Source: JALYNX01 sp035292685 (lineage in GTDB: Bacteria > Actinomycetota > Acidimicrobiia > Spongiisociales > ZC4RG35). From it: a stretch of 64,000 bases of DNA. Under the pieces are notes generated by a model, which saw nothing but the letters and a program-made list of their open reading frames with translations, had not been told where the DNA came from and made no database searches. Position numbers and translations under genes: made by a program. The stretch lies in contig DATDPP010000026.1 of assembly GCA_035292685.1 (NCBI GenBank), positions 1 to 64,000 of the forward strand. The letters run 5' to 3'. Position 1 is the first letter of the stretch, and every line of letters starts with the position of its first letter. Positions 33,577-42,651 of this stretch are shown one piece after another.

Positions 33577-34734
33577 TTAGTACCCGACCGGGGTGTAGTC
33601 GGCCTTGATGACTCCGTCCTTGATGTCCTGGAGGAGCTGTTCGACCTCGGCCTTCAGCTCGTCCGAGACAGCCGAATCCCAATCGTGGAACTCGGCCAGG
33701 CCAACGGCATCATTCTCCAGGCTGCCGACAAAAGCGCCAGGAGCCCATGTGCCCGCTTGATGCTCCTGCACGGACTGCGTAACAAGCGGGGCGATCGCCT
33801 TCAGGACCGTCGTCAGCCACAATGGCTGGTACTGCTCGTCCATCGCGAAGTACGCATCGGAGTCGACTCCGACGAGGGCGGCATCGAGGCCCAGGTCGGT
33901 TATGGCGTCACCCGCCGGCAGATTGATGGCACCGCCCACCGGGATAATGACGTCGCAGTTCTCTTGGAAGAGGCTCTCGGCTGTGCTTCGCGCCAGATCC
34001 ATGTCGGTGAAGCTCCCCGTGAACAAACCGTCAGCGGCTTCCACGTCCCAGCCGAGAACCGTGACGTCGGTGCCCTTGACTTCGTTGTAATGCGCGGCCC
34101 CACGGGTGAATCCATCCATGAAGATCGACACGGTCGGGAAGTTGGCTCCACCGTAGGTGCACAGGACTCCGGTCTTGCTCACCCCTGCAGCCAGGTAGCC
34201 GGCGGCAAATGCAGCCTGGTCGGTCTGGTAGACGAGCTCACGCACGTTTGGCAGCGCCAACGGGGCGAAATCCGCGTCTGTCAGGACATTGTCGATCATG
34301 GTCCAGGTGATGTCTGGGTAAGCCTGAGCGTTAATAGCGGTCACTTCACCGAGAGCAAAGCCCACGGTGACGATGTGCTGGCAATCCTGGGACACCATCT
34401 GGTCGATGTTTGGCTGCCAGTCTGTGGCATCGGTCGACTCGAGATAGAACGAGTCCTCCGTGGCATAGCCTGCAGCCATGGCGTCCTGCACGCCTTGCCA
34501 GGCACTGGCGTTGAAGCTTCGATCGTCGACACCGGCAAGGTCGGTAACCAGACAGGTCTTGATTGCTGGGGCCCCAGCGATGGTCGTTGTTGCCTCGGCT
34601 GCGGTTGTTGTCGGCTCCTCACCGGCGGTTGTGGCCACCCCCGCCGTGGTGGTGGTACCCGCATCCTCAGCACAGGCCGCTAGGACCAAAGTCAGTGCTG
34701 CCAGTGCGGCGAAGACCCGCATAAAGCGTTTCAC
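33577..34734 (-). CDS. BMP-family (basic membrane protein) substrate-binding lipoprotein
   Basis: 385 aa from GTG 34734, selected because GGAGGAA is placed six bases upstream; an ATG at 34749 lies before that site. Lipoprotein signal ending LVLAAC (Cys about 20), a Thr/Ala linker (about 27-50), then the PnrA-like/BMP fold starting KTCLVTDLAGVDDRSFNASAWQG. PnrA-type proteins bind purine nucleosides, and other members bind different small molecules. It heads the operon with the ATPase and two permeases. Confidence 0.9.
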   Translation of the reverse strand: MKRFMRVFAALAALTLVLAACAEDAGTTTTAGVATTAGEEPTTTAAEATTTIAGAPAIKTCLVTDLAGVDDRSFNASAWQGVQDAMAAGYATEDSFYLESTDATDWQPNIDQMVSQDCQHIVTVGFALGEVTAINAQAYPDITWTMIDNVLTDADFAPLALPNVRELVYQTDQAAFAAGYLAAGVSKTGVLCTYGGANFPTVSIFMDGFTRGAAHYNEVKGTDVTVLGWDVEAADGLFTGSFTDMDLARSTAESLFQENCDVIIPVGGAINLPAGDAITDLGLDAALVGVDSDAYFAMDEQYQPLWLTTVLKAIAPLVTQSVQEHQAGTWAPGAFVGSLENDAVGLAEFHDWDSAVSDELKAEVEQLLQDIKDGVIKADYTPVGY

Positions 34735-34740
34735 TAAGCA

Positions 34741-34747
34741 TTCCTCC
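34741..34747 (-). promoter_or_regulatory. Ribosome binding site deciding the bmp start
   Basis: On the minus strand this reads GGAGGAA, six bases before GTG 34734, excluding the in-frame ATG at 34749 that overlaps it. Confidence 0.75.
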
Positions 34748-34760
34748 ATGTTTGTTTGGC

Positions 34761-34777
34761 GGCAGGGAATCCCTGCC
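34761..34777 (-). terminator. Short hairpin between the VUT transporter and bmp genes
   Basis: GGCAGGG / CCCTGCC with a 3-base loop, in the 54-bp gap on the 5' side of the bmp gene and the 3' side of the VUT gene. No U-run follows. It may be a 5'-leader stem or a weak terminator. Confidence 0.4.
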
Positions 34778-34788
34778 CGGCTGTGAGG

Positions 34789-35475
34789 TTAGTGGTCGGA
34801 TTCATCTAGGGCGAGGCGAAGCGGGGTCGGCTTGACCCAGTAGATCCAGGGAATCGACACCAACGTCACGAGGCCCTTGAAGATGACATTCGCCCCGAGA
34901 ATCGACCAGGCCACCTCGGGTTGGAACACCCCGAAGAGCGTCGCCAAACCCACGAACACGGCGGAATCGATCGGGATGGCGATGGCGTTGGAGACCAGCA
35001 CCCTCCCCCATTGCTGACGCTCCTCGAAATGGGCCACCCAGCGGCTGTAGGCAGCGGTGTCGATCAACTCCGCCACCACCTCGGCAATGATCGAAGCGAC
35101 CACGATCCCCCAGACCGGTGAGAGCGCCTGGCCGAACTCGATTTGGGGACCGGTGACCGGATCGGGTGGCAATCGCGCCGTCAGCCAGAAGAAACCGGCC
35201 ATCACCATGTTGATCACGGCCGCCAGGAAGATCAGGGTGCGGGCCGCGGACTTGCCCGCGACCTTGTGCACCAGGTCGCGCAAGGTGAAGGTGAATGGGT
35301 AGACCAGAGTCCCGGCGTCAACGGCGTATCCGGCCACAACAACGATCCTGAGGCTGCCGATGTCAGCCAGCATCTGGGCAGCCACGTAGGCGCCGCTCAC
35401 AATCAGGAGGGTTCGATAGGGGGATCGCAGCCTGCTCACCGCCGACGCTTCACGGTTCGGACATGATGCCAGCAT
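34789..35475 (-). CDS. VUT family transporter (YhhQ/queuosine-precursor type)
   Basis: 228 aa from ATG 35475; a GTG at 35439 is an alternative, and neither has a good ribosome site. The frame extends further to 35694, but that portion lies antisense to the acyltransferase start. Six helices with the DUF165 signatures DAGTLVYPFTFTLRDLV (about 53-69) and AEVVAELIDTAAYS (about 128-141). E. coli YhhQ imports the queuosine precursors preQ0/preQ1. No queuosine genes are in the window. Confidence 0.82.
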   Translation of the reverse strand: MLASCPNREASAVSRLRSPYRTLLIVSGAYVAAQMLADIGSLRIVVVAGYAVDAGTLVYPFTFTLRDLVHKVAGKSAARTLIFLAAVINMVMAGFFWLTARLPPDPVTGPQIEFGQALSPVWGIVVASIIAEVVAELIDTAAYSRWVAHFEERQQWGRVLVSNAIAIPIDSAVFVGLATLFGVFQPEVAWSILGANVIFKGLVTLVSIPWIYWVKPTPLRLALDESDH

Positions 35476-35505
35476 CGGGGGGCGGCTTGGGGCGAGAATG
35501 CGAGC

Positions 35506-36816
35506 GTGGGATTCGTCGGCACCGTTGCCCGGCTCGCAGCCGAGACACCAGCGAACAGAAATCGAGTAGTTGACGCCCTGCGGGCCGGGTCGATTCTGGT
35601 GGTCGTCTTCGGGCATTGGTTGATGGCGGCGGTGACCGCCGAGGAAGGTCGTCTGGTTCCAGGTCACCTCCTCGAGTTGGCCCGGTGGACCCACCCCCTC
35701 ACCTGGGTCCTCCAGGTCATGCCCATCTTCTTTTTCGTGGGCGGGTACGCCAACGCCCTCTCCTGGCGGTCGGCGCGGAGCCGCGGAGAAGGATATGGCG
35801 GCTGGCTACGGGCCCGCCTTCGCCGGCTGGCGATCCCGGTGATCCCGGTCCTGCTGTTTTGGACGGCCTTCGGGTGGCTCGCCCTTCGGCTGGGACTCGA
35901 CTGGGAGGTGCTGCAACTGGCGTCACGGGTGGCCCTGGTGCCGACCTGGTTTCTCGCTGCCTACGTCGTCATCGTCACCATCGCCCCTCCGTTGCTTGCC
36001 CTCTGGGATCGGATCGGCCTTTGGTCGGTGGTCATCGGAGTGGCCATGGCCGGGACATGCGATTTCTTGTCGATCGCCGAGGGTCTCATTCCGGTGGGCT
36101 TCCTGAACTACATATTCGTATGGGGGACGGTGCACCAACTGGGCTACGCCTGGCTGGACGGCCGTCTCGATGGAATGCCGAAAAGGGTGGGTTTGATGAT
36201 GTTGGGATTGGTGGCCACCGTGTCGCTTGTGTGGGCCGGGCCCTACCCCGTGGCCATGGTTGGCCTCGACACCGCGGAGGTCACCAACAGCTACCCGCCC
36301 CGAGTGACGCTCGCCCTTCTCGGTTTGTTCCAGGTTGGGTTGGTCCTGGTCATGGAGGGCCCGTTGCGCCGCTGGTTGGCCCGACCCAAACCGTGGCAAT
36401 TCGTGGTCGGGGTCAACCTCCAGATCATGACCCTCTATCTCTGGCATCTGACCGCCATGGTGATCGTCATTGGCCTCTCGCTCGCCGTCGGGGGGCTCGG
36501 CTTGGGGATCGCACCCCTCAACTCTGTCTGGTGGTTGACCCGCCCCCTCTGGTTTGTGGTCCTCGGGGTGGTCACCATCGGGCTGATAGCCATCTTCGGG
36601 AGGTTCGAGCGACCCGCCCCCGATCCCCGGCCCTCGCCACCGGCATGGCGGCCGGTGCTCGCCGTGGTGTCGATTTGTGCCGGGTTGGGGCTCCTGGCGG
36701 CCATCGGGATCGCCGACCAGGACGGGCTCAACGGCCTCGTGCTGTCCCTACCGGTGATCGGAGTCCTGCTCGGAGGGGTGGTCGGGATGCCGGGCCGAAC
36801 CGCCACCGCCGGATGA
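35506..36816 (+). CDS. Acyltransferase 3 family membrane protein
   Basis: 436 aa from GTG 35506. About ten helices. The N-terminal RVVDALRAGSILVVVFGHWL carries the family His (about residue 38), and LYLWHLTAMVIVIGL is the later signature. Family members O-acylate sugars, peptidoglycan or lipids using acyl-CoA. The start is 31 bp from the divergent VUT gene. Substrate unknown. Confidence 0.85.
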   Translation: MGFVGTVARLAAETPANRNRVVDALRAGSILVVVFGHWLMAAVTAEEGRLVPGHLLELARWTHPLTWVLQVMPIFFFVGGYANALSWRSARSRGEGYGGWLRARLRRLAIPVIPVLLFWTAFGWLALRLGLDWEVLQLASRVALVPTWFLAAYVVIVTIAPPLLALWDRIGLWSVVIGVAMAGTCDFLSIAEGLIPVGFLNYIFVWGTVHQLGYAWLDGRLDGMPKRVGLMMLGLVATVSLVWAGPYPVAMVGLDTAEVTNSYPPRVTLALLGLFQVGLVLVMEGPLRRWLARPKPWQFVVGVNLQIMTLYLWHLTAMVIVIGLSLAVGGLGLGIAPLNSVWWLTRPLWFVVLGVVTIGLIAIFGRFERPAPDPRPSPPAWRPVLAVVSICAGLGLLAAIGIADQDGLNGLVLSLPVIGVLLGGVVGMPGRTATAG

Positions 36817-37470
36817 TCACTGGACGATCTGGATGAGTTCCTCGTTGAACTGGTAGTAGCCCACCAGTGTCGGATCGGTGACACCCGCCCATTCCCAATG
36901 CCACGGCTCACGGGTGTCCATGTCGCACCAGGCCCACCTCGGGTGAACCCAGCCAAACCGGTAGGCGTTGCCTTGAAGCCAGCGCAGGGCGTGGTCGTTG
37001 CAGCCAAGCACCCCGTACCCATCGCCAAAGTCGACGGCACGTCCCCAACCATGATTCGAGTAGCCGGGACGGGCCGTCGGCGGGCCGCTGCACACCCTTA
37101 CCGTCCTGGTTCCTGCGGGCGCCCTTTCCCCGCTCATCGGGTCCACGGCATAGACATCCACCTCGGTCTTCGGGCAACGTTTGTTGTAGGCGGCCTTCTG
37201 ATTGCCGTAGGAGCGATAGCAGTCGATCGGGCGCAGCCGAATCCCGTCTGATTCCGCGGCCTCGAGCATCAGGGCGTACATGTATGCCGCGTCCCGCTCG
37301 AGCGTGCAATAGCGATAGGTCATGAGGCGGTCGGAATCCATGGCGCCGTTCACATAGCCATCGACTTCGAGATCGAGGGAATAGGCCTCCTCGCCTGCGG
37401 GGACGTACTCGGAAGAGGCACCTGGGACCAGCGCGGCAAGGAGCGACAGTATTACGAAGGCTGTGGGCAC
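36817..37470 (-). CDS. Secreted D-alanyl-D-alanine carboxypeptidase (peptidase M15, VanY-like)
   Basis: 217 aa. A short signal peptide (about 1-20) is followed by the M15B catalytic domain. SNHGWGRAVDFGDG (about 137-150) gives the first His and Asp zinc ligands; EPWHWEW (about 188-194) gives the general-base Glu and last His. It trims the D-Ala of peptidoglycan stem peptides. The GTG start directly follows a stable hairpin and lacks a ribosome binding site. Convergence or end overlap with the acyltransferase is only 1 bp. Confidence 0.85.
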   Translation of the reverse strand: MPTAFVILSLLAALVPGASSEYVPAGEEAYSLDLEVDGYVNGAMDSDRLMTYRYCTLERDAAYMYALMLEAAESDGIRLRPIDCYRSYGNQKAAYNKRCPKTEVDVYAVDPMSGERAPAGTRTVRVCSGPPTARPGYSNHGWGRAVDFGDGYGVLGCNDHALRWLQGNAYRFGWVHPRWAWCDMDTREPWHWEWAGVTDPTLVGYYQFNEELIQIVQ

Positions 37471-37498
37471 GATTATTGGGGCTTCCAGCCCAATAATC
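37471..37498 (-). terminator. ATTGGG/CCCAAT hairpin between clpC and the M15 peptidase
   Basis: GATTATTGGG (37471-37480), an 8-base loop, then CCCAATAATC (37489-37498): a perfect 10-bp stem. It lies downstream of the clpC stop and directly abuts the GTG of the peptidase gene. It shares only the ATTGGG/CCCAAT part with the dispersed 50-bp repeat and is probably unrelated. Confidence 0.6.
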
Positions 37499-37525
37499 GG
37501 TCCGAAAACCGGCCTGCTTTAGCGG

Positions 37526-40003
37526 TCAGTCCTGATCGGCCATCTCCACTGGTGGGGTGTTCGGCGTGGTCACCGCTTCGAACATGAGCTCATCGTTGAT
37601 GGTGTCGATCGAGACCATGATGGTGGTCCCTGCTTTGAACTCTCCGAGCAGGACACGCTCTGACAGCGGGTCCTCCAGCAGTCTTTGGATGGCCCGGCGC
37701 AGCGGCCGAGCGCCCAGCTCGGGGTCGTAACCCCGGGTCCCCAGGAACTCCTTGGCGTCATCGGTCAGTACCAAATCGAGGTGCTGGCTGGTGAGCTGAT
37801 CCGTGACCCGCAGCAACATCAGGTCGACTATCTGCTTGAGCTCACCCATGGACAGCTCGTGGAAGACGATGATCTCGTCGAGCCGGTTGATGAACTCAGG
37901 TCGGAAGTGCTTTTTCAGCTCGTCGGTGACCCGGCCCTTCATGTACTCGTAGGACACTTCCTCGTCCTCGACGTGGAACCCGACCGCCTTCTTGTGGAGC
38001 TCCCGGGTCCCCAGGTTGGAGGTCATGATGATCACCGTGTTCTTGAAGTCGACCGTACGACCCTGGGCGTCGGTCAACCTGCCCTCTTCGAGGATCTGGA
38101 GCAGGGTGTTGAAGACATCGGGGTGTGCCTTTTCGATCTCGTCGAAGAGCACCACCGAGAACGGCTTGCGACGCACCGCCTCCGTCAGCTGCCCCCCCTC
38201 GTCGTAACCGACATATCCGGGTGGGGAGCCGACAAGACGGCTGACCGTGTGCTTCTCCATGTACTCGGACATGTCGAGCTGGATGAGAGCGTCTTCCTTG
38301 CCAAACAAGAACTCGGCGAGTGCCTTGGCGGTCTCGGTCTTGCCCACCCCGGAAGGGCCGAGGAAGATGAAGGAGCCCGAGGGACGGCGGGGATCTTTGA
38401 GCCCGGCACGGGTGCGACGGATCGCCTTGGACACCGCCGTGATCGCGTCATGTTGTCCGACGATGCGCTTGTGGAGCTCGTCCTCCATGTGAACCAGCCT
38501 CGCCGTCTCCTCTTCGGTGAGACGATGCACCGGGATCCCCGTCCACTGCGCCAGGACCTCGGCGATCTCCTCCTCGTCGATCACCCATCCCGACTCGGCG
38601 TCGGCTGCTTCTTTCACGGCTCGAGCGCTGAGCAGGCTTCGCTCTTCGTCGCGCAAGTTGGCTGCCCTTTCGTAGTTCTCCCGGGCCACCGCATCCTGCT
38701 TGTCCTGGCGCACATTGGAGAGCTTCTCGTCGATGGCCGTGATCTCGGGCTCATCGCTGGTGCGATGTATCCGGGTCCGGCTCCCGGCCTCGTCGATGAG
38801 GTCGATGGCCTTGTCGGGAAGGAAGCGATCGGACAGATAACGATCGGCCAGGTTGGCAGCGCTGACAATCGCCTGATCGGTGAAACGGACCGAGTGATGG
38901 GCTTCATAACGGTCCTTGAGCCCGAGGAGGATCTGAATGGTGTCGCTGACGGAGGGCTCCTCCACCGTGACCGGCTGGAACCTGCGCTCCAAGGCCGAAT
39001 CCTTCTCGAGGTACTTCCGGTACTCCTCGAGAGTGGTGGCACCAACCGTCTGCAACTCGCCCCGGGCCAGCATGGGCTTGAGGATCGAAGCGGCGTCAAT
39101 GGCGCCTTCGGCGGCGCCTGCTCCGACCAGGGTATGGATCTCGTCGATGAAGAGGACGATGTCCCCCCGGCTCTTGATCTCCTTCAACACCTTCTTGAGG
39201 CGCTCTTCGAAGTCGCCGCGGTAGCGAGATCCTGCGACCAGGGCGCCCAGGTCAAGGGTGTACAGGTTCTTCCCCTGGAGGTTTTCGGGAACTTCTTTGG
39301 CCACGATTCGCTGGGCCAGGCCTTCGACGATCGCCGTCTTGCCGACCCCGGGCTCTCCGATGAGAACCGGGTTGTTCTTGGTGCGTCGTGAGAGGATCTG
39401 CATGACCCGCTCGATCTCGCGGGTGCGCCCGATGACCGGGTCGAGCTTGCGCTCGCGCGCCATCTGGGTGAGATTGCGACCGAACTGGTCGAGCACGGTC
39501 GACCCACTGGCGGCAGTCTCACGACCCCCGGATCCTGACGGCTCCGCCGACTGCTCCTCGCTCCCACCGGGCCCGGAAAGGAGTTGGATGACGGTCTGGC
39601 GGACCTTTTGCAGTTCGGCGCCCAACTGCTGGAGCACCTGGGCGGCTACACCTTCGCCCTCACGGATCAACCCGAGCAGGATGTGCTCGGTGCCTATGTA
39701 GTTGTGGCCGAGTTGCAGAGCCTCGCGCAGACTCAACTCGAGGACTTTCTTGGCTCGCGGGGTGAACGGGATGTGGCCGGATGGCGATTGCTGGCCCTGC
39801 CCGATGATCTTGACGACCTCGTCGCGAACCGATGCAAGGTCGATGTCGAGGCTCTCCAAAGCCTGGGCCGCGATGCCCTCGCCCTCGTTGAGCAGGCCGA
39901 GCAGGATGTGCTCGGTGCCTATGTAGTTGTGGTTTAGATGACGCGCTTCTTCTTGGGCTAGAACGACAACCCGGCGCGCTCGATCTGTGAACCGCTCAAA
40001 CAC
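37526..40003 (-). CDS. clpC: ATP-dependent Clp protease ATPase subunit
   Basis: 825 aa from GTG 40003. Two N-terminal Clp_N repeats (about 1-145), AAA-1 with Walker A GEPGVGKTA, a UVR motif in the middle domain (ENYERAANLRDEERSL), and AAA-2 with Walker A GPSGVGKTE. The loop GYVGYDEGGQLTEAVRRKP and the C-terminal domain follow. It unfolds proteins for ClpP. Divergent from the polyprenyl synthase gene. Confidence 0.96.
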   Translation of the reverse strand: MFERFTDRARRVVVLAQEEARHLNHNYIGTEHILLGLLNEGEGIAAQALESLDIDLASVRDEVVKIIGQGQQSPSGHIPFTPRAKKVLELSLREALQLGHNYIGTEHILLGLIREGEGVAAQVLQQLGAELQKVRQTVIQLLSGPGGSEEQSAEPSGSGGRETAASGSTVLDQFGRNLTQMARERKLDPVIGRTREIERVMQILSRRTKNNPVLIGEPGVGKTAIVEGLAQRIVAKEVPENLQGKNLYTLDLGALVAGSRYRGDFEERLKKVLKEIKSRGDIVLFIDEIHTLVGAGAAEGAIDAASILKPMLARGELQTVGATTLEEYRKYLEKDSALERRFQPVTVEEPSVSDTIQILLGLKDRYEAHHSVRFTDQAIVSAANLADRYLSDRFLPDKAIDLIDEAGSRTRIHRTSDEPEITAIDEKLSNVRQDKQDAVARENYERAANLRDEERSLLSARAVKEAADAESGWVIDEEEIAEVLAQWTGIPVHRLTEEETARLVHMEDELHKRIVGQHDAITAVSKAIRRTRAGLKDPRRPSGSFIFLGPSGVGKTETAKALAEFLFGKEDALIQLDMSEYMEKHTVSRLVGSPPGYVGYDEGGQLTEAVRRKPFSVVLFDEIEKAHPDVFNTLLQILEEGRLTDAQGRTVDFKNTVIIMTSNLGTRELHKKAVGFHVEDEEVSYEYMKGRVTDELKKHFRPEFINRLDEIIVFHELSMGELKQIVDLMLLRVTDQLTSQHLDLVLTDDAKEFLGTRGYDPELGARPLRRAIQRLLEDPLSERVLLGEFKAGTTIMVSIDTINDELMFEAVTTPNTPPVEMADQD

Positions 40004-40104
40004 CTCTCACTCCAAAGCCTGGCATATCCAACTTTACCACCGCGCAGGTCGTGACCCGCTTGGACCGTTTCCCGCGCTCGTGTTCGGTAATACCATCGTC
40101 AGGA
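40004..40104. promoter_or_regulatory. Divergent promoter region of clpC and the polyprenyl synthase
   Basis: This 101-bp gap holds TAATAC (40088-40093) 11 bases before the plus-strand ATG and TAAAGT on the minus strand (about 40032-40037) ahead of clpC, both TANNNT-like. No perfect ClgR-type or CtsR-type operator is visible. Confidence 0.35.
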
Positions 40105-41094
40105 ATGGACGATCTCCAAAGTCTCATAAATATCCCGCGTATCTGGACATCGTTGTCTCGCGTCGAGGAGCGTCTGCTGGAAGCGGCGACCGCGGACGAT
40201 GCCTACCTGACCAAGATCGCCCAACATCTGCTCATGGCCGGTGGCAAGCGATTCCGCCCCCTGCTCGCCCTCCTGGCCGCCGAATTCGGCGGTCACAACG
40301 ACCACCGGCCCGTGGAGGCGGGGGTATCCGTTGAGTTGATCCATGTCGGCTCTCTCTATCACGACGACGTCATCGACGAGGCCGACACCCGACGCGGGGC
40401 CACATCGGTCAACGCCAATTGGTCGAACACCATCGCCATCCTGGCCGGAGACTTCCTGATGGCCCGGGCCTCGGAGGTTGCAGCCACCCACCTGAGTCAG
40501 GAGTCGGTGCGCCTCCTCGCCGCCACCTACGCCGACTTGGTGGAAGGCCAAACGCGGGAATTGCAGCTCGACTTCGATCTCGACCACGGCGTCCCCGAAT
40601 ACGAGCAGGTGATTGCGGGCAAGACGGCGTCACTGATCAGGACATCGGCTCGGCTCGGGGCGCTGGCGGCCAACGCCGAAGGCGAAGTGGTGGATGCGCT
40701 TTCGGATTGGGCATGGGAGGTCGGAATCGTGTTCCAGATCGCAGACGATGCCCTCGACCTGGTGGCCGACGAGGAGACGATCGGCAAGCCGGCCGGCTCC
40801 GATATTCGGGAAGGCAAGTTCACGATGCCTGTCCTCGAGGCCCTGGCCGGTCCCGAAGGCCCCAGGGTGCGCCGATTGCTGGCGAGCATCCGCCCCTACC
40901 CCGACGAGGTGGTTGCCGAGGTAATAGAGATCGTCCGCAGCGGCGGTCATATCGACGCCTCGCTGGCAGAGGCCGGCCGCCGGCTGGAGTTGGCCTCGAA
41001 GGCGCTGGCCCCGCTTCCGGACAGGGAGCCTCGGCAAATCCTGGAGACGCTGGGGTCTTACCTGCTGGAGCGGGTGGAGACGGCACGGACGTAA
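40105..41094 (+). CDS. Trans-isoprenyl (polyprenyl) diphosphate synthase
   Basis: 329 aa from ATG 40105. GGKRFRP (about 47-53) is the IPP-binding region, the first aspartate-rich motif is DDVIDEAD and the second is DDALD (about 214-218). The residues before DDVID are SLY, without two bulky aromatics, compatible with long-chain products such as those used for menaquinone. Product length is not certain. No other isoprenoid gene is adjacent. Confidence 0.92.
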   Translation: MDDLQSLINIPRIWTSLSRVEERLLEAATADDAYLTKIAQHLLMAGGKRFRPLLALLAAEFGGHNDHRPVEAGVSVELIHVGSLYHDDVIDEADTRRGATSVNANWSNTIAILAGDFLMARASEVAATHLSQESVRLLAATYADLVEGQTRELQLDFDLDHGVPEYEQVIAGKTASLIRTSARLGALAANAEGEVVDALSDWAWEVGIVFQIADDALDLVADEETIGKPAGSDIREGKFTMPVLEALAGPEGPRVRRLLASIRPYPDEVVAEVIEIVRSGGHIDASLAEAGRRLELASKALAPLPDREPRQILETLGSYLLERVETART

Positions 41095-41143
41095 TCCGTC
41101 ATCCGTAATCCGTATTGCGTATTGCGTATTGCGTATTGCGTGC
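41095..41143. repeat. Heptameric tandem repeat, seven units
   Basis: Seven consecutive 7-bp units: TCCGTCA, TCCGTAA and TCCGTAT once each, then TGCGTAT three times, then TGCGTGC. The array starts on the base after the stop codon of the polyprenyl synthase and ends five bases before the end of lysS, so it fills the whole gap between the convergent genes. The three identical units suggest recent slippage. Confidence 0.85.
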
Positions 41144-41147
41144 GGGC

Positions 41148-42632
41148 TTAGGCCTCCGGCCTGAGCGTGGGGAACAGGATCACGTCACGAATATGTGCCT
41201 GATCAGTCAACAGCATGACCAGACGGTCCACTCCGATTCCCAGCCCTCCCGTCGGGGGCAGCCCGTATTCGAGCGCCAGCAGATAGTCCTCGTCGAGAGG
41301 GTGGGCGTCCTCCTCTCCGGCGGCTCGCGCTGCGGCCTGCACCTCGAAGCGTGCCCGCTGATCCTCGGGGTCGTTCAACTCGCTGAAGGCATTGGCGTAC
41401 TCGGACCCGGCGATCACCAACTCGAAACGATCGGCGAGCCGGGGGTCGTCTCGGTTCCTCCGGGCAAGGGGTGAGACCTCGATCGGGGGGTGAGTGACAA
41501 ACGTCGGCTGCCAGATCCGATCCTCGACCGCTTCTTCGTAGATCTCGGCAACGAGCAGTCCGGGGGACCACCCTTCACCCACCTCCACCCCGACATCGGA
41601 GGCAAGGCTGCGCAGAGTCTCGATCGGTGTGTCCAGGCCGACGTCCACGCCGAGAGTCTCTGAGATCAGCTCGGTCATCCTCACCTGGCGGTACGGGGGG
41701 GTCAGGTCGAGGCCCTGGCCCCGATAGGTGATCATCGTCTGGCCGGTGGCGCGCTCGGTGACCGCACCGAAGATCTCCTCGACCATCTTCAGGATGTCCC
41801 CATAGTCGGAAAGCGCCTGGTAGGCCTCGAGCATTGTGAACTCCGGGTTGTGCGTGGAGTCGATTCCCTCGTTGCGAAAGATCCGCCCGATCTCAAAGAC
41901 CCGCTCCATGCCCCCGACCACCAGCCGCTTCAGATAGAGCTCGGTCGCGATCCGGAGGTACATGGTCATCCCGAGTGCGCGGTGCTCTGTGGAGAAAGGC
42001 CGGGCGGTGGCCCCGGTCGCTTGGGCGAGCAACACCGGCGTCTCCACCTCCACGAATCCCCGCTCCTCGAATTGGCGACGCAACTCTGAGACGATCAGGG
42101 TCCTGGTCATCGCCACCTGGCGCGCCTCCTCGTTGACCATCAGGTCGAGATAGCGGTGTCGGCTCCTCTGTTCGAGGTCCTGGAGGCCATGCCATTTGTC
42201 GGGAAGCGGTCGCAGGCTCTTCTGAAGGATCACGAGGTCATCGATCCTGACAGTCAGCTCGCCCTTGCGGGTGGTCATGACCACACCTCCCGCGCCGACC
42301 CAGTCCCCGAGATCGACCATCTCGAACCTATCGGCAAGCTCATCGCCGTCCACGCCCCGATCGACGAGGAGTTGGATCGACCCACTGCGGTCGCGAAGGG
42401 TCCCGAATTGAAGTTTTCCGAACGAGCGGTGAAGCATGAGTCTGCCCGCCACCGCGACCCTCGTCCCGGTCTGGGTGCCCGCTTCTAGATCGGCAAAACG
42501 CTCCCTCAGATCGGCAGCAAGGTCGGTTCGGTCGAACCGATCGGGATAGCCACCCGATTCGATGATCAGCGCGTGGCGCTCACGTCTGGCGGTTACCCGA
42601 GGGTCGGTTTCCTGCTCCACGTGGTCTTTCAT
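41148..42632 (-). CDS. lysS: Lysyl-tRNA synthetase, class II
   Basis: 494 aa from ATG 42632; the frame stays open to 42728 but that part overlaps panC. An OB-fold anticodon-binding domain (about 50-150) is followed by the class II core with motif 1 (FEERGFVEVETPVL), motif 2 (FEIGRIFRNEGIDSTHNPEFTMLE) and motif 3 (GLPPTGGLGIGVDRLVMLL). It lies 19 bp downstream of panC; in M. tuberculosis the order panC-panD-Rv3600c-lysS is similar. Confidence 0.94.
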   Translation of the reverse strand: MKDHVEQETDPRVTARRERHALIIESGGYPDRFDRTDLAADLRERFADLEAGTQTGTRVAVAGRLMLHRSFGKLQFGTLRDRSGSIQLLVDRGVDGDELADRFEMVDLGDWVGAGGVVMTTRKGELTVRIDDLVILQKSLRPLPDKWHGLQDLEQRSRHRYLDLMVNEEARQVAMTRTLIVSELRRQFEERGFVEVETPVLLAQATGATARPFSTEHRALGMTMYLRIATELYLKRLVVGGMERVFEIGRIFRNEGIDSTHNPEFTMLEAYQALSDYGDILKMVEEIFGAVTERATGQTMITYRGQGLDLTPPYRQVRMTELISETLGVDVGLDTPIETLRSLASDVGVEVGEGWSPGLLVAEIYEEAVEDRIWQPTFVTHPPIEVSPLARRNRDDPRLADRFELVIAGSEYANAFSELNDPEDQRARFEVQAAARAAGEEDAHPLDEDYLLALEYGLPPTGGLGIGVDRLVMLLTDQAHIRDVILFPTLRPEA

Positions 42633-42651
42633 CGGGCTCGTTGGTTCGGGG

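Noticed and set aside
37471..37498. Fourth copy of the 50-bp palindromic repeat
   Set aside because: Only the ATTGGG/CCCAAT part of the stem is shared; the centre and length differ, so it is treated as an ordinary hairpin.
37685..39391. 568-codon open frame antisense to clpC
   Set aside because: High-GC third-position bias keeps the opposite strand open. The translation has no domain, and clpC is unequivocal. Similar antisense frames over ftsH (48773-50116) and topA (57847-59166) were dismissed for the same reason.
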